The position numbers and the translations under genes are program-made. Below the pieces are notes generated by a model. It saw nothing but the letters and a program-made list of their open reading frames with translations. It was not told where the DNA came from and did not search any database. Source: Bacilli bacterium (GTDB lineage: Bacteria; Bacillota_I; Bacilli_A; Izemoplasmatales; Izemoplasmataceae). From it: a stretch of 43,442 nucleotides of DNA. Position 1 is the stretch's first letter. Each line of letters opens with the position of its first letter. Shown here piece by piece: positions 42,095 through 43,442 of this stretch. The stretch is taken from positions 1 through 43,442 of the forward strand of contig JAFGXW010000018.1 in NCBI GenBank assembly GCA_016936415.1, given 5' to 3'.

Positions 42095-42210
42095 AGAACT
42101 TTGTGTCCAAGACTTAGGTGCCGATAAGCTTAATACCCTAACGAGATAGAAGAAATGATATAAAAATAATATATCCTCTTTTGTCTATGACATGAGAGGT
42201 TTTTATTTAT
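42095..42210 (+). ncRNA. Ribosomal protein L10 leader
   Basis: TAGGTGCCGATAAGCTTAATACCCTAACGAGATA core, then hairpin CCTCTTTTGTC-tat-GACATGAGAGG followed by TTTTTATTT. Confidence 0.88.
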
Positions 42211-42235
42211 TGAAAAACGTTTTGGAGGTGGAAGA

Positions 42236-42742
42236 GTGTCAGAAAAAGCAATCGCGATAAAAAAAGTTGAAGTAGAAGCTTTGGTTGAAAGAATGCAAAA
42301 TTCAAGTAGTTTTGTTGTCGTAGACTATAGCGGACTTACAGTAGAACAAGTTACGAAATTAAGACGTGAATTACTTGCAAATGGTTGTGAAATGAAAGTT
42401 ATTAAAAACAACATTACTAGAAGAGCGGCTTTAGTAGCTGGTTATAATGAATTAAGCGATTCATTATCAGGACCTAATGCTGTTGCATTTAGTGCAGAAG
42501 ACAGTATAGCTCCAGCTAAAGTAGTTTATGAATTTTCAAAAACAAACAAAAAACTTGAATTAAAAGTTGGTGTTGTTGATGGAGCTTACATGAACAACGA
42601 AAAAATCAACAAAATTGCAACAATTCCTACAAGAGAAGTATTACTTACTATGTTTGCTGCTGGAATTATGCAACCAATCAAAGAAGTTGCAATCGCATTA
42701 GACTTACATATGAAAAATTTAGATCCAAGCATTCAAGAATAA
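42236..42742 (+). CDS. rplJ: 50S ribosomal protein L10
   Basis: SSSFVVVDYSGLTVEQVTKLRRELLANGCEMKVIKNNITRRA; GTG start. Confidence 0.96.
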   Translation: MSEKAIAIKKVEVEALVERMQNSSSFVVVDYSGLTVEQVTKLRRELLANGCEMKVIKNNITRRAALVAGYNELSDSLSGPNAVAFSAEDSIAPAKVVYEFSKTNKKLELKVGVVDGAYMNNEKINKIATIPTREVLLTMFAAGIMQPIKEVAIALDLHMKNLDPSIQE

Positions 42743-42762
42743 TATATTAGGAGGAAAATAAA

Positions 42763-43128
42763 ATGGCAAAATTAACAAATAGTGAAATTATTGAAAGTTT
42801 AAAAGAAAAAACTTTATTAGAATTAAAAGACTTAGTAGATATGATGAAAGAAGTATTTGGTGTTGATCCAAGTGCTGTTGCAGTAGCTGCACCTGCAGCT
42901 GCGGCTGATGCTGAAAAAACTGAAGTTACTGTTACTCTTCAAAATGCAGGAGACAAAAAAATCGCTGTAATCAAAGCTGTTAGAGAAATTACAGGATTAG
43001 GATTAAAAGAAGCAAAAGACTTAGTAGATTCTGCACCTGCTCCAATCAAAGAAAACATTAAACCTGAAGAAGCAGAAGAAATCAAAACTAAATTAGAAGA
43101 AGCTGGAGCAGTAGTTACAGTTAAATAA
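42763..43128 (+). CDS. rplL: 50S ribosomal protein L7/L12
   Basis: [21 protein letters not shown]...[28 protein letters not shown]. Confidence 0.98.
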   Translation: MAKLTNSEIIESLKEKTLLELKDLVDMMKEVFGVDPSAVAVAAPAAAADAEKTEVTVTLQNAGDKKIAVIKAVREITGLGLKEAKDLVDSAPAPIKENIKPEEAEEIKTKLEEAGAVVTVK

Positions 43129-43144
43129 TTTCCTTAATCAAGCT

Positions 43145-43169
43145 AACCTGAGTGTAAACTCAGGTTTTT
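43145..43169 (+). terminator. Terminator after rplL
   Basis: AACCTGAGT-gtaa-ACTCAGGTTTTT. Confidence 0.88.
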
Positions 43170-43210
43170 GACTTTTTAAAGTTTAACTAAAAAAAGTTGG
43201 AGATGATGTA

Positions 43211-43442
43211 ATGGCTCACTATTTTTCGGAAAATAATGACACACTCAAAAGCAATCCACAAGTGATTGCTTTTAGTGTTAATAATACACCATTAAAGTTC
43301 AGTACTGACAATGGTGTTTTCTCGAAAAAAGGGTTGGATCGAGGAACTGAAGTGCTATTGAAATATTTAGAAGTTGGTCCTTCTGTATTTAACGCATTGG
43401 ATCTTGGATGTGGATATGGAGTTGTAGGAATTTATCTAAATA
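43211..43442 (+). CDS. RsmC-like class I methyltransferase (truncated by window edge)
   Basis: MAHYFSENNDTLKSNP...FSTDNGVFSKKGLDRGTEVLLKYL...ALDLGCGYGVVGIYL; follows rplL as ybxB does in Bacillus. Confidence 0.85.
   Translation, partial: MAHYFSENNDTLKSNPQVIAFSVNNTPLKFSTDNGVFSKKGLDRGTEVLLKYLEVGPSVFNALDLGCGYGVVGIYLN

Overview
AT-rich Firmicutes/Mollicutes-type chromosome segment using the standard code (TGA acts as a stop, e.g. at the end of metG and trmN). My guess is an Izemoplasma/Haloplasma/Acholeplasma-like lineage. Flanking housekeeping genes follow Bacillus-like order: tmk(partial)-holB-ricT-trmN-rsmI-metG-yitT, rplM-rpsI, MATE, gltX, rluF, csp, cysS-mrnC, then rlmB-sigH-like-rpmG-secE-nusG-rplK-rplA-rplJ-rplL-rsmC(partial). 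A ~25 kb accessory block sits between mrnC and rlmB, which are neighbours in Bacillus. Most of it is an extracellular alpha-glucan capture/degradation/import locus: membrane-anchored type I pullulanase; 1298-aa membrane-anchored multi-domain glucan-binding-like protein; lipoprotein solute-binding protein (SBP); 1010-aa SBP fused to CBM-like domains; two ABC permease pairs with no ATPase; an NHL/TPR/YIP1 membrane protein; a DUF5696-like protein; and a convergent lipoprotein alpha-amylase. An L-cysteine desulfidase-like gene completes the block. Main unexplained signals: (i) the permease/YIP1/DUF5696 module as a candidate uncharacterised uptake machine; (ii) a recurrent C-x-E-x-[PN]-x-Q-x-x-C linker in three surface proteins; (iii) two promoters with matching architecture and cre-like operators about 57 bp upstream of the predicted start, one also with a downstream cre, the other followed by a leader terminator; (iv) an A-B-A-B-A domain array ending in a GCG-type C-terminal anchor; (v) a terminator interlocked with the rplK promoter. 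All calls come from reading the sequence and ORF translations; no database search was run.
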